Assembly (NCBI RefSeq): GCF_028737315.1 | Contig: NZ_JAQZAO010000003.1 | Span: 186,001 to 250,000, forward strand | Source: Actinomycetospora lemnae | GTDB taxonomy: Bacteria; Actinomycetota; Actinomycetes; Mycobacteriales; Pseudonocardiaceae | Direction of reading: 5' to 3' | DNA length: 64,000 bases | Shown: positions 17,325 to 25,927 of the stretch, piece by piece | Layout of the letters: each line of letters begins with the position of its first letter | Position numbering within the stretch: position 1 is the stretch's first letter | Translations under genes and position numbers: made by a program | Notes under the pieces: model-generated | What the model was told of the DNA's origin: nothing | Databases searched by the model: none | The model's input: the letters and a program-made list of their open reading frames with translations, nothing else

Positions 17325-17469
17325 TCGCGATTCGGGTCGTCCTGCGCACGCACTGGCACGAGCTGGTGGGCGACCCGGACTCGTTCCTGGGGCGCCTGCG
17401 CCGCACGCTGAGATCACGATCCCGGTGACCGGCCCCCGCACATCGGCGGTTTCGTCACCGAACTCGCGA

Positions 17470-18402
17470 TCACGCCCGCCGCAGCACCGCCGGCGCCGTG
17501 ACGCCCAGCGCCGCGAGGTAGGCCCCGGCGCACGCCGCCAGCGCCACCAGCGCGGGGGTGCCGAGGGCCTCGAGCGGCAGCATCCGGAACGCGTGCACGA
17601 GCAGCACGGCCAGCGCCACCCCGACCGCCGCGACCATCGTCGCGACCGGGGCGAGGCGCCCCCGCAGCGTGGTGCCCGCGAGCAGGACCGCCGGCACCGC
17701 GAGCAGCAGCAGCCCGTGCACGCCGATCGCGTGCGGCAGCACGAGGTCCCCGCCCGCGGTGGCCGCGCGGAAGCCGGCGAGGTCGGGGCCGACCACGGCC
17801 GCGTCGGGACCGAGGTAGGCACCGCTGCGGCCGAACCCGCTCCCGATGCCGCCGCGGTAGACGCCGCTGTTGGTGGAGATCATGACCATGCCGATCGCGC
17901 ACCCCACGAGCAGCACCACGACACCCGCGGCGACGCCCAGACGTAGCGGCGGCGCGGCGTCGCGCGAGCGCAGCGTCGCGACGAGCAGCACGACCATCCC
18001 GACGACGAACAGCGCGGCGGTGCCGGCCGCGCCGCCGCGCATGAGCGCGGTGTCGAGCGGGGTCGCGAAGTTGTAGTGGCTCGGGACGCCCCGCCACGCC
18101 TGGACACCGATGATCGCGGTCTCGCCGAACCCGAACGCCAGCACCGTCGCGCCGACGACGTGGCGCTGCCAGGCGCGAGTGCGCAGCTGCGGCAGGACCA
18201 GCGCGACCGACCAGCACAGGAGCCAGCCGGTCTCGGCGAACGTCGCGGGCTTGCGCAGCGAGACCGGCCCGCTCACCGGCCCGCCGAGCAGCACGAGGGC
18301 GACGACGTGCACGACCATCGCGACGAGCAGGACCGCGCCGGCGAGCCACAGCACCCGCGGCCAGGTGGGGGCCCGGACGGCAGGCGGCAGGGTGGTGGCC
18401 AC
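17470..18402 (-). CDS. Multi-pass membrane protein of unknown function
   Basis: The 310-residue protein has about eight hydrophobic segments, starting with VLWLAGAVLLVAMVVHVVAL, and polar loops including RGVPSHYNFATPLDT and a Gly-rich GGIGSGFGRSGAYLG. I do not recognise a catalytic motif. It is divergent from a MarR regulator, an arrangement in which the regulator often controls the neighbour. It is an integral cytoplasmic-membrane protein. Confidence 0.75.
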   Translation of the reverse strand: MATTLPPAVRAPTWPRVLWLAGAVLLVAMVVHVVALVLLGGPVSGPVSLRKPATFAETGWLLCWSVALVLPQLRTRAWQRHVVGATVLAFGFGETAIIGVQAWRGVPSHYNFATPLDTALMRGGAAGTAALFVVGMVVLLVATLRSRDAAPPLRLGVAAGVVVLLVGCAIGMVMISTNSGVYRGGIGSGFGRSGAYLGPDAAVVGPDLAGFRAATAGGDLVLPHAIGVHGLLLLAVPAVLLAGTTLRGRLAPVATMVAAVGVALAVLLVHAFRMLPLEALGTPALVALAACAGAYLAALGVTAPAVLRRA

Positions 18403-18427
18403 GACAGGTCCTTCTCCGAGGAAACGA

Positions 18428-18450
18428 TGACAAGGTGTAACGGTATCCGT
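18428..18450. promoter_or_regulatory. Candidate MarR operator
   Basis: In the MarR/membrane-protein intergenic region, TGACA-AGG-TGTAA (imperfect palindrome, core ACA-AGG-TGT) is directly followed by ACGG-TAT-CCGT (perfect 4-bp arms). Placement between divergent starts suits a MarR site, but the symmetry is modest. Confidence 0.3.
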
Positions 18451-18485
18451 CGTGGCACGGTTCGTCCACGGCTATCGTCGTCCTC

Positions 18486-18959
18486 GTGCACGCACCCGTC
18501 CCGCCCGTGGGCAGCGCGTTCCTGTTGACGCAGCTGGGCACGCACGCCGCCCAGGCCTTCGCGCAGCGGATCGGCGAGCTCGACCTGACCCCGCCCCAGA
18601 CCGGCCTGCTGCGCGCGATCGCCGGCGCGCCCGGCAGCAGCCAGCAGGCCCTCGCCGACCGGCTCGGCACGCCCGCGACCCGGCTCGTCGCGCTCGTCGA
18701 CGGCCTCGAGGAGCGCGGGCTCGTCGAGCGCCGCCGCAACCCCGCCGACCGGCGCCTGCACGCCGTGCACCTCACCGACGCCGGTACGGCCCTGCTCGCG
18801 GACATCGGCCGGGTCGCCCGCGAGCACGACGACGACCTGCTCGCCGCCCTCGACCCCGGCGAGCGTGCGCGGCTGCGCGAGCTGCTCGCCAAGGTCGCGG
18901 CCGACCGGGGCCTCGCCCCCGGCGTGCACCCCGGCTACCGGACGCTGCCGCCCGCCTGA
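18486..18959 (+). CDS. MarR family transcriptional regulator
   Basis: The 157-residue protein has a MarR winged helix: GSSQQALADRLGTPATRLVALVDGLEERGLVERRRNPADRRLHAVHLTDAG is the recognition helix and wing with the DRR signature. MarR proteins sense phenolic or oxidative signals and usually repress a divergent neighbour. The GTG start at 18486 precedes HAPVPPVGSAFLLTQLG. The divergent membrane protein is the best candidate target. Confidence 0.88.
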   Translation: MHAPVPPVGSAFLLTQLGTHAAQAFAQRIGELDLTPPQTGLLRAIAGAPGSSQQALADRLGTPATRLVALVDGLEERGLVERRRNPADRRLHAVHLTDAGTALLADIGRVAREHDDDLLAALDPGERARLRELLAKVAADRGLAPGVHPGYRTLPPA

Positions 18960-18997
18960 CCCGGTGTGCGCCCCGCTCGTGCCGGGCACCACGCCGC

Positions 18998-19459
18998 ATG
19001 ACCACGACAGCAGCGGGGCCGGCGACCGGCCGGTCCGTCCTCGCCGGTGTCCTCATCGGCGTGGGCGTCGCGGCGTTCATCGACGAGACCGTCTTCCACC
19101 AGCTGCTGCACTGGCACCACTTCTACGACGGGTCGACGCTCGAGGCGGGCCTGGTGTCCGACGGGTTCTTCCACGCCGGCGGGTGGCTCGCGATCGTCGT
19201 CGGCCTGTTCCTCTTCGCCGACCTCCAGCGCCGCCACGCCACCGTCCCGAAGCGGGTGTGGGGCGGCGGGTTCCTGGGCTGGGGCGCGTTCCAGGTCTAC
19301 GACGGGCTGTTCCAGCACAAGGTGCTCGGGCTGCACCAGATCCGCTACGAGGTCGACCTGCTGCCCTACGACCTCGCCTGGAACATCAGCGGCGCGCTGG
19401 GGATCGTGGTCGGCGCGGTGCTGCTCGCCGGGCGGGCCCGGCCCGTGGCGTCGCGGTGA
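18998..19459 (+). CDS. DUF2243 membrane protein
   Basis: The 153-residue protein has four hydrophobic helices and the DUF2243 pattern GVAAFIDETVFHQLLHWHHFYD, with conserved Asp, Glu and several His that could bind metal or heme, then GGGFLGWGAFQVYDGLFQHKVLGLHQIR. Function is unknown. Its stop overlaps the start of the CtaG-like gene (GTGA), and DUF2243/CtaG pairs are recurrent in actinobacteria, so a role in copper or heme-copper oxidase assembly is plausible. Confidence 0.85.
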   Translation: MTTTAAGPATGRSVLAGVLIGVGVAAFIDETVFHQLLHWHHFYDGSTLEAGLVSDGFFHAGGWLAIVVGLFLFADLQRRHATVPKRVWGGGFLGWGAFQVYDGLFQHKVLGLHQIRYEVDLLPYDLAWNISGALGIVVGAVLLAGRARPVASR

Positions 19460-20277
19460 GCACGGGCTGGTGGCCGGCGCTGCCGCTGCTGGCCGTCGCC
19501 GGGGCCTACCTCGCGGCCGGACTGCGGCTGCACCGCCGGGGTGACTGCTGGCCGCTCCGACGGTGGGCCGCCGCGGCCGCCGGGGTGGCCACGCTCGGGA
19601 TCGCCCTGCTGCCGCCGCTCGCGACACACGCGCACCACCTGTTCGTCGTGCACGTCGTCGCGCACCTGCTGCTCGCGATGGTGGCGCCGCTGCTGCTCGC
19701 GCTGGGCGCGCCCGTGACGCTGGCGCTGCGCGCGCTGCCGACCCCGGGCCGCCGTCACCTGCTCGCCGTGCTGCACAGCGCGCCCGCGTGCGTGGTCACG
19801 TGGCCCCCGGCGGTCCTCGTGCTCGAGCTCGGCGGGATGGCGGCGTTCTACCTCACCGACCTCTTCGCCCTCGCCCACGCGCACCCCGCGCTGATGGCGC
19901 TGGTCGACCTGCACATGGTGCTCGCCGGCTTCCTGCTCGCGACCCTGCTCGTCGGCCCCGACCCCCTCCCGCGCCGCCCCGGCACGGTCGGCGCGCTGCT
20001 GACGCTGCTGGTCGCGGCCGCGGGGCACGACGTGCTGGCCAAGCTCATGTACGCGCGCCTCCTGCCCGCCGAGGCCGGGAGCGCGGCGGACATCCGGCTC
20101 GGCGCGCAGGTCATGTACTACGGCGGCAGCGCGGTCGAGGTCGCGCTCGCGGTCGCGCTGATGGCCGCCTGGTACGCCCGCGGTGGGCGGGAGCTGCGCC
20201 GCGAGCGGCGCCGGACCGTCAGCGCGCCGGCTCCGGCGCGGGCTCCGGTGTCGGGCGGGCACCCAGCACCCGGGTGA
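19456..20277 (+). CDS. CtaG-type cytochrome c oxidase assembly protein
   Basis: The 273-residue integral membrane protein has about seven transmembrane segments and the family landmarks HAHHLFVVHVVAHLLLAMVAPLLLALGAP and DLHMVLAGFLLATLLVGPDP. The His-rich helices fit the caa3-type CtaG family implicated in copper delivery to cytochrome oxidase. It is translationally coupled to DUF2243 by a 4-nt overlap. Its 3' end overlaps the convergent decarboxylase gene by 59 bp. Confidence 0.85.
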   Translation: MSTGWWPALPLLAVAGAYLAAGLRLHRRGDCWPLRRWAAAAAGVATLGIALLPPLATHAHHLFVVHVVAHLLLAMVAPLLLALGAPVTLALRALPTPGRRHLLAVLHSAPACVVTWPPAVLVLELGGMAAFYLTDLFALAHAHPALMALVDLHMVLAGFLLATLLVGPDPLPRRPGTVGALLTLLVAAAGHDVLAKLMYARLLPAEAGSAADIRLGAQVMYYGGSAVEVALAVALMAAWYARGGRELRRERRRTVSAPAPARAPVSGGHPAPG

Positions 20278-21931
20278 GGGCGGCGAGCAGGTCCGGGACG
20301 TCGTCGCGCGGCACGACGGCCTGGACCAGGGTGACGCGGTCGGGGTGCTCGGTCGCGTCCGCGAACGCCGCGCGCAGCTCGCCCACCGTCGTCGCGCGGG
20401 TCGCCGCCAGGTGCTCGCCGTCGCCCATGGCGCGGGCCAGCGTCGGCCAGTCCCACCGCGCGATGTCGTTGTAGGGCTCGGCGGGCCCGTGGATGGCGCG
20501 CTCCACGGTGTAGCCGTCGTTGTCGACGACGACGATCACGGCGGGGATGCGCTCGCGCAGCACGGTCGCGAGCTCGGTGGCGGTCATCTGCGCGGCGCCG
20601 TCGCCGATGAGCAGCACCCCGCGGTGCCCCGGGTGCGCGGTGCACGTGCCGAGCAGCGCGGGCAGCGTGTAGCCGATCGAGGCCCACAGCGGCTGGCCGA
20701 CGAAGGTGACGCCGGCCGGCAGGCGGTGCGGGGCCATGCCGTAGAAGCTCGTGCCCTGGTCGGCGAGCACGACGTCGCCGGTGCGCAGCGCCGCGCTGAC
20801 CTCCCGCCACAGGCTCGTCTGGCTCAGCGCCTGGTCGTCCGGAGCGGCGTCGGCGGCGGGCGTGGGCGCGGCGAGGGGCTCCGAGGGCGCCGGGCCGGAG
20901 CGGCGCGCGGCGACCTCGGCGACCAGCGGGCGCAGCGCGGCGAGCGCCGTTGGCAGCTCCACCGGCGCGAACGTCGCCGCCCCGACCGTCGCCGAGCGCG
21001 GACCGACGTCGATGGTGCGGTTGCGGGTGATGTGCTGGGTGAACATGCCGCTGTCGAGGTCGGTGAACGTCACGCCGGCGACGATCAGCACCGCGGCGTC
21101 CTCGACCGCCGTGCGCGTGGCCGGCGGGCTCGCCGCCCCGGTGTAGGTGCCGGCGAAGCGCGGGGCGCTCTCGTCGACGAGGCTCTTCGCCCACGGCGTC
21201 GTCGCGTGCGGCAGGGGTCCGGCGGCGAGGAGGTCCGCGAGGGTCTCCGCGGCGCCGAGCCGGTGGACGATCAGCCCGGCGAGCACGGCGACGTCGTCGG
21301 GCGACGCCGCGGTCTCGAGCAGGCGCCGCGCGGCGTCGACCAAGCCCGCCAGTGCCTCGGGGTCGGTGGTGTCGACGGCCGGGGGCAGGGGCGTCGTGGC
21401 CTCGGGGACGGGCGCGGCGGCGACGTCGGCGGGGACGACGAGGTAGCCGGGCAGGCGCCGGTCGCGGACCGCGCGCAGCACCCGGTCGATCTCGGCGACG
21501 GCGTTCTCGGGCGTCAGCGAGGCCCGCGCGCACGTGATGTCGGCGTGCATCGCGGTGAAGTGGCCGAACACCCCGTCGCCGAGGGTGTGGTGCACGGGAC
21601 GCCGCTGGGCCTGGGCCGTCAGCGCGGGCGCCCCGACGACGTGCACCACCGGGACGTGCTCGGCGTAGGCGCCGGCGATCGCGTTGATGGCGCTGAGCTC
21701 GCCGACACCGAACGTCGTGCACAGCGCGGCGATCCCGCGCAGGCGTCCGTAGCCGTCGGCGGCGTAGCCGGCGTTGAGCTCGTTGGTGCACCCGGTCCAG
21801 CGCACCGTCGGGTGGTGCGTGACGTGGTCGAGCATGGCGAGGCTGTAGTCGCCGGGGACGCCGAAGACGCGGTCCACCCCCAGCTCGGCCAGCCGGTCGA
21901 CGAGGTGGTCCGCGACGGTGTATCCGCTCAC
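20219..21931 (-). CDS. 2-oxoacid (pyruvate/indolepyruvate) decarboxylase family protein
   Basis: The 570-residue ThDP enzyme has [15 protein letters not shown] and the activating Glu in [17 protein letters not shown], the adjacent His pair in [11 protein letters not shown] typical of PDC/IPDC enzymes, and the ThDP motif [11 protein letters not shown]...[10 protein letters not shown]. This group decarboxylates 2-oxoacids (pyruvate, indolepyruvate, branched-chain) to aldehydes non-oxidatively. Which substrate is used cannot be told. The last 59 bp overlap the end of ctaG in antiparallel. Confidence 0.88.
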   Translation of the reverse strand: MSGYTVADHLVDRLAELGVDRVFGVPGDYSLAMLDHVTHHPTVRWTGCTNELNAGYAADGYGRLRGIAALCTTFGVGELSAINAIAGAYAEHVPVVHVVGAPALTAQAQRRPVHHTLGDGVFGHFTAMHADITCARASLTPENAVAEIDRVLRAVRDRRLPGYLVVPADVAAAPVPEATTPLPPAVDTTDPEALAGLVDAARRLLETAASPDDVAVLAGLIVHRLGAAETLADLLAAGPLPHATTPWAKSLVDESAPRFAGTYTGAASPPATRTAVEDAAVLIVAGVTFTDLDSGMFTQHITRNRTIDVGPRSATVGAATFAPVELPTALAALRPLVAEVAARRSGPAPSEPLAAPTPAADAAPDDQALSQTSLWREVSAALRTGDVVLADQGTSFYGMAPHRLPAGVTFVGQPLWASIGYTLPALLGTCTAHPGHRGVLLIGDGAAQMTATELATVLRERIPAVIVVVDNDGYTVERAIHGPAEPYNDIARWDWPTLARAMGDGEHLAATRATTVGELRAAFADATEHPDRVTLVQAVVPRDDVPDLLAALTRVLGARPTPEPAPEPAR

Positions 21932-21987
21932 GCGCGGCAGACTCTCATCGTCGGCGGCACCCGGACCAGGCTCGGGAGGACAGCACG

Positions 21988-22898
21988 GTGCTCGTGTCCG
22001 AGGAGATCCGCGCGGCGGTCGCGGCCGGGCGGCCGGTCGTGGCCCTCGAGACCACGATCGTCACGCACGGCCTGCCGCGCCCCCGCAACCTCGAGGTCGC
22101 CCGCGCGGCCGAGGACCTGCTGCGGCGCGCGGACGTCGTCCCCGCGACGATCGGTGTCGTCGCCGGGCAGCCCGTCGTCGGCCTCGGCGCCGCGGAGCTG
22201 GCGCGCCTGGCCGAGGGCGACCGGGTCGAGAAGCTCAGCGTGCGCGACCTCCCGGCGGCGGTGGCCCGCGGCGTCGACGGGGGCACGACGGTGGCCGCGA
22301 CGGCCTGGCTCGCCCACCGCGCGGGGATCGGGGTGTTCGCGACGGGCGGGCTCGGCGGGGTCCACCGGGGCGCGTCCACGACCTTCGACGAGTCCGCCGA
22401 CCTCGTCGCGCTCGCCGGCGTACCGATCACCGTGGTGTCGGCGGGCGTGAAGTCGATCCTCGACGTCCCCGCGACCCTCGAGCGCCTCGAGACGCTGAAC
22501 GTCACGGTGCTCGGCTACCGCACCGACGCCTCCCGGGCTTCTACGTCACCGACGCCGGTGTGCCCGTGCCCGCGCGGGTGGACGCGCCGGCGGAGGCCGC
22601 CGCGGTGATCCGCGCCCGTGACGCGCTGGGCCTGCCCGGAGCGGTGCTGCTGGCGAACCCCGTCGCCGCCGCGGCGCAGCTCGACGTCGCGGAGCACCGC
22701 GCGGTGCTGGACGCCGCGCTCGCCGCCGCGGACGCGGGCGGCGTCACCGGTCACGACACGACCCCCTTCCTGCTCGACCACGTGCACCGCGCCACCGAGG
22801 GGCGCAGCCTCGAGGTCAACACGGCGGTGTACCTCGGCAACACGGCGCTGGCCGGTGAGGTGGCGGTCGTCCTGGCCGGCCGGTCACCAGCCGCATGA
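21988..22898 (+). pseudogene. psuG: Pseudouridine-5'-phosphate glycosidase, frameshifted
   Basis: Two overlapping frames together give a full-length PsuG. The first (from GTG 21988, with GGGAGGA 7 nt upstream) covers [26 protein letters not shown] to [23 protein letters not shown]; the second continues with [16 protein letters not shown] through VNTAVYLGNTALAGEVA. The switch lies at about 22530-22536, where GACGCCTCCCGGG reads as if one T has been lost from a GCC-TTC-CCG string (Ala-Phe-Pro). PsuG splits pseudouridine-5'-phosphate into uracil and ribose-5-phosphate. Either the gene is inactive or the read has a 1-base error. No psuK kinase gene is adjacent. Confidence 0.85.
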
Positions 22899-22968
22899 GC
22901 AGCGGTCGTCGTGTAGGAACGGACGGACGACGGGTACGGCCGTCGGGACGAGGGCGAGGGGAGACGGC

Positions 22969-23829
22969 GTGACCGGCAGCGAGGTCGACTGGGACGCCGA
23001 GCGCCGGGCGTTCGCGGCCGAGGACGCGACCGAGCGCGCGCAGGGCAACGACGACTTCCCCGTCAACGGGGGCACGCGCGCCGGCCCCCGCGTCGGCCTG
23101 CTCGCGCAGGCGGTCGGTGAGCTGACGCACACCCTGCTGGCGACGCCCGAGGTCGGCGGCATGGACGAGGTCCTCACCCGTGTCGTGGACCTCGGCGCGC
23201 GCCTGGTCCCCACCGCCGACGTCGTCAGCGTGACGCTGCGGCGGGCCGGCCGGGAGAGGGGCGGCCGCGACGGCTACGCGACCCCGGCCTACTCCGACGA
23301 GCTCGCGGTGCGGCTCGACGAGGAGCAGTACCGGCACGAGGAGGGGCCGTGTGTCCGCGCGCTCGAGGCCGGCGGGCTCGGTGTCGCCGGCAGCGAGGAC
23401 CTCGCCCGGGACGAGCAGTGGCCCCGCTTCGGGCCCGCCGCCGCGGCGCTCGGGGTGGGCAGCGTCTTCGCGGTCGGGCTGTTCCCCGTCGGCGAGAAGC
23501 GACCGCTGCGCGGCGCGCTGAACTTCTACCGCCGCGGCACCGGCGGCTTCGGGCAGACCGACCGCGAGGCCGGGATCCTGCTCGCCGCCCACCTGTCGAC
23601 CGCGCTGGCGTACGTCACGGTCACCGAGGCCGCGCAGCTGCGCGACGTCGAGTTCCAGACCGCGCTCGACTCGCGCGACGTCATCGGCCAGGCCAAGGGC
23701 ATCCTCATGGAGCGGCGCGGCCTGCCCGCCGACCAGGCGTTCGACGTCCTGCGCCGCGCGTCCCAGGACCTCAACGTCAAGCTGCGTGACGTCGCGGCCA
23801 CGCTCGCGGAGCGCCGGGCCGACCTCTGA
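22969..23829 (+). CDS. GAF and ANTAR domain regulator (second copy)
   Basis: The 286-residue protein has an ~45-residue polar N-terminal extension, a GAF-like domain (about 50-215) and a C-terminal ANTAR domain with SRDVIGQAKGILMERRGLPADQAFDVLRRASQDLNVKLRDVA, nearly the same as the paralogue at 3791. The GTG at 22969 has GAGGGGAG upstream. It is followed 48 nt later by a class III cyclase gene, and the gap contains overlapping hairpins, one with a six-base ACCGGC loop, that could be an RNA target of an ANTAR protein. Confidence 0.9.
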   Translation: MTGSEVDWDAERRAFAAEDATERAQGNDDFPVNGGTRAGPRVGLLAQAVGELTHTLLATPEVGGMDEVLTRVVDLGARLVPTADVVSVTLRRAGRERGGRDGYATPAYSDELAVRLDEEQYRHEEGPCVRALEAGGLGVAGSEDLARDEQWPRFGPAAAALGVGSVFAVGLFPVGEKRPLRGALNFYRRGTGGFGQTDREAGILLAAHLSTALAYVTVTEAAQLRDVEFQTALDSRDVIGQAKGILMERRGLPADQAFDVLRRASQDLNVKLRDVAATLAERRADL

Positions 23830-23835
23830 GCCGAC

Positions 23836-23875
23836 CACCGACCGGCCGGTGATCGGGACGTGCACGAGGATCACC
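23836..23875 (+). promoter_or_regulatory. Mutually exclusive hairpins before cyclase gene
   Basis: Hairpin 1: CACCG (23836-23840), loop ACCGGC, CGGTG (23847-23851). The loop has six bases with A at 1 and G at 4, as in ANTAR-target loops. Hairpin 2: GGTGATC (23848-23854) and GATCACC (23869-23875) around a 14-nt loop; it shares bases with hairpin 1 and holds the 3' part of the GAGGA ribosome-binding site two bases before the ATG at 23878. Only one of the two can form at a time. The switch role is inference. Confidence 0.45.
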
Positions 23876-23877
23876 GC

Positions 23878-24699
23878 ATGACCGACGACGAGACACCCGC
23901 CGCCGGCAGCCGGTCCGCACGGTGGCGGGCGGCCCTGAGCACCGCGGGACGGCGGGCCCGCGAGCTCGACCGCTCCGAGGGGCTGCGCGCCGCGGTGCAG
24001 CGGGTGCGCCGCGCGCTGCCCGGCGACGCGCACTTCGGTGACCCGCTCTCGCTCGGCGGCGCGAAGCACGCGGAGTTCGTGGGCCGCGCCGTCGTCGACC
24101 TCACCGGCGACCGGCCGGGCGTCACGCGCGAGGTCTCGCTGGGCGGGCTGCAGCTCTGGCAGGCGGTGCTCGAGCGGTTCGGCGGCGGGGCGGGCGAGCG
24201 CGAGGTGGCGCTGGTGTTCACCGACCTCGTCGAGTTCTCCCGCTGGGCGCTGCAGGCGGGCGACGACGAGGTGCAGCGCGTCCTGCGCGAGGTCAGCGAG
24301 GCCTGGGAGAAGCCGGTCACCGAGCGCGCGGGCACCGTCGTCAAGCGCCTCGGCGACGGGATGATGGCGGCGTTCGCCGACCCCGCCGCCGCGCTCGAGG
24401 CCGTGTTCGCCGCGCGCACGCGTCTCGCGGACGTGCACGCCGACGGCTGGACGCCCCGGATGCGCGCGGGCCTGCACCTCGGCCGGCCGCGCCGGGTGGG
24501 CGGCGACTACCTCGGCGTGGCCGTGAACACGGCGGCGCGCCTCGGCGACCGCGCCGGCCCCGGCGAGGTCCTCGTCAGCGGCGAGCTGCTCGCGCGCCTC
24601 GACGAGGCGAGCCTGCGCGTGCGCCGCAAGCGCTGGCACACGCGCCTCAAGGGCACCCCCGGGGACCTGCAGATCTTCGCGGTCGACCGGCCCGCGTGA
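23878..24699 (+). CDS. Class III adenylate/guanylate cyclase domain protein
   Basis: The 273-residue protein has a ~110-residue N-terminal region of unknown fold and a class III nucleotide cyclase domain: FTDLVEFSRW near residue 115 (first metal Asp), KRLGDGMMAAF near 158-168 (second metal Asp in GDG), and YLGVAVNTAARLGDRA with the transition-state Asn/Arg pair. Both metal Asp residues are kept, so cyclase activity is plausible. It makes a cyclic nucleotide from ATP or GTP in the cytoplasm. Position after the GAF-ANTAR gene suggests a shared operon. Confidence 0.85.
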   Translation: MTDDETPAAGSRSARWRAALSTAGRRARELDRSEGLRAAVQRVRRALPGDAHFGDPLSLGGAKHAEFVGRAVVDLTGDRPGVTREVSLGGLQLWQAVLERFGGGAGEREVALVFTDLVEFSRWALQAGDDEVQRVLREVSEAWEKPVTERAGTVVKRLGDGMMAAFADPAAALEAVFAARTRLADVHADGWTPRMRAGLHLGRPRRVGGDYLGVAVNTAARLGDRAGPGEVLVSGELLARLDEASLRVRRKRWHTRLKGTPGDLQIFAVDRPA

Positions 24700-24706
24700 C
24701 GGTCGT

Positions 24707-25198
24707 TCAGCGACCCACGAGGGCGTCGTACGCGAGTCCCGTCGCGCCGGCGTAGACGACGTGGTGCAGGGCGTCGGTGGCCGCGGCGGACGCCCCGTAG
24801 CGCGGGGTCGGCGAGCCGAGGCCGAGCGCGGGCATCATCACCTGCTCGGCACCGAGGACGGCCGCGAGGTGGATCGCCGACGCGAGCGGGCCGCGGCGCC
24901 CGGCGAGGTCGAGCGCACCGCGGCCCAGGCCCCAGGCGGTGCCGTAGCCCCAGTGCGCGAGGGTGTTGAGCCGCTGCTGCGCGGTGTCGTCCGCGGGCCG
25001 CACGCCGGTGACCTCGGAGACGGCCTGCGCCGGGGTCGTCGACGACCCGCGGCCCTGCAGGCGCATCTCGATCGTGCTCGAGACGGTCATGGCCGCGGTG
25101 CCGAGCAGGCCGGCGAGCGCTCCGCGGCCGAGGGCGAGGACGGTGCGGTCGACGGGGCCGAGGCGGTCGGCGGGCCGGGTCCGCAGAGCGGTGGTCAC
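24707..25198 (-). CDS. Hypothetical membrane-associated protein
   Basis: The 163-residue protein has hydrophobic segments around GRGALAGLLGTAAMTVSS, HWGYGTAWGLGRGAL, SAIHLAAVLGAEQVMMPALGLG and HHVVYAGATGLAYDALVG, consistent with three or four membrane helices. I do not recognise the family with certainty. The GTG at 25198 has GGGAGG upstream. It is convergent with the cyclase gene, 7 bp apart. Confidence 0.65.
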   Translation of the reverse strand: MTTALRTRPADRLGPVDRTVLALGRGALAGLLGTAAMTVSSTIEMRLQGRGSSTTPAQAVSEVTGVRPADDTAQQRLNTLAHWGYGTAWGLGRGALDLAGRRGPLASAIHLAAVLGAEQVMMPALGLGSPTPRYGASAAATDALHHVVYAGATGLAYDALVGR

Positions 25199-25311
25199 GA
25201 AGGTCCCTCCCGGGACGGCGGGGGTGCGGTCACCGGCGGGTCCCCGGTGCGCCGGACCGCCCACACGTGCGCCGCCTCTCGGGTGAAGCGCCGCACGACA
25301 GGGGCCGGACG

Positions 25312-25758
25312 TCAGCGACGCACGCGCGCGGCACCACGGCCCAGCGCGAGGCCGGCGGCGAGCATCGCCACGGCGAGGACGACGTGCAGCGCGTTGTCGG
25401 CGCCGTTGACCGGCACGAAGTTCGCCGCGCTGTCGGACGGCACGAGCAGCCCGTAGACGACGAGCACCGCGTAGATCACGCCGCTGATCAGCAGGTAGCT
25501 GCGGGCGGCGGGTGCGGTCCGGGCCGCGAGCAGTCCGGCGACGCCGAAGAGCAGGTGCACGATGTTGTGCAGCACGGACACGTGGAACAGGCCGAGCAGC
25601 ATGGCCCCGGAGTGCGGTCCGGCGAGCGCGAGCCCGTCACCGGTGGTGATGCCCGGCACGAAGCCCAGCACCCCCACCAGCAGGAACACCACTCCGAAGA
25701 TCAGGGCGACGACCTGCACCGGGGTGCGGGTCATCGGGGACGTCGAGCGGGTGGCCAT
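25312..25758 (-). CDS. DUF4383 family membrane protein
   Basis: The 148-residue protein has four transmembrane helices and the DUF4383 pattern: VVALIFGVVFLLVGVLGFVPG, FHVSVLHNIVHLLFGVAGLLAA with the conserved HNIVH, and NALHVVLAVAMLAAG. Function is unknown. The ATG at 25758 has GAGGAGG upstream. The 13-bp tandem repeat array at 25837-25927 lies 80-170 bp upstream of its start. Confidence 0.85.
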   Translation of the reverse strand: MATRSTSPMTRTPVQVVALIFGVVFLLVGVLGFVPGITTGDGLALAGPHSGAMLLGLFHVSVLHNIVHLLFGVAGLLAARTAPAARSYLLISGVIYAVLVVYGLLVPSDSAANFVPVNGADNALHVVLAVAMLAAGLALGRGAARVRR

Positions 25759-25836
25759 GGCCACCACCTCCTCGTGGTCGGGTCGGGAGAGCGCCCGACT
25801 ACCCGATCCGCTGCCCTCGACCACACCGTTCGCACA

Positions 25837-25927
25837 CTCGATGTCGGACCGAGATGTCAGACCGCGATGTCAGACCGTGATGCCAGACCGTGATGCCAGA
25901 CCGTGATGACGGACCGCGATGTCAGAC
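25837..25927. repeat. Seven tandem 13-bp repeats
   Basis: Seven uninterrupted copies of a 13-bp unit (consensus CGYGATGTCAGAC; variants at positions 3, 8 and 10) run from 25837 to 25927. The last copy contains the stop codon of the SARP gene; the rest fill the space upstream of the DUF4383 gene. On the plus strand three units read GTGATG, close to the GTGACG core of the 12-bp array on the other side of the SARP gene. Confidence 0.9.

Noticed and set aside
17325..17469. Possible small gene between carboxylesterase and membrane protein
   Set aside because: No frame with a ribosome-binding site and gene-like composition; the region looks intergenic.
25837..25927. Tandem repeats considered as a CRISPR array
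   Set aside because: Units are directly adjacent 13-mers with no spacers and there are no cas genes.
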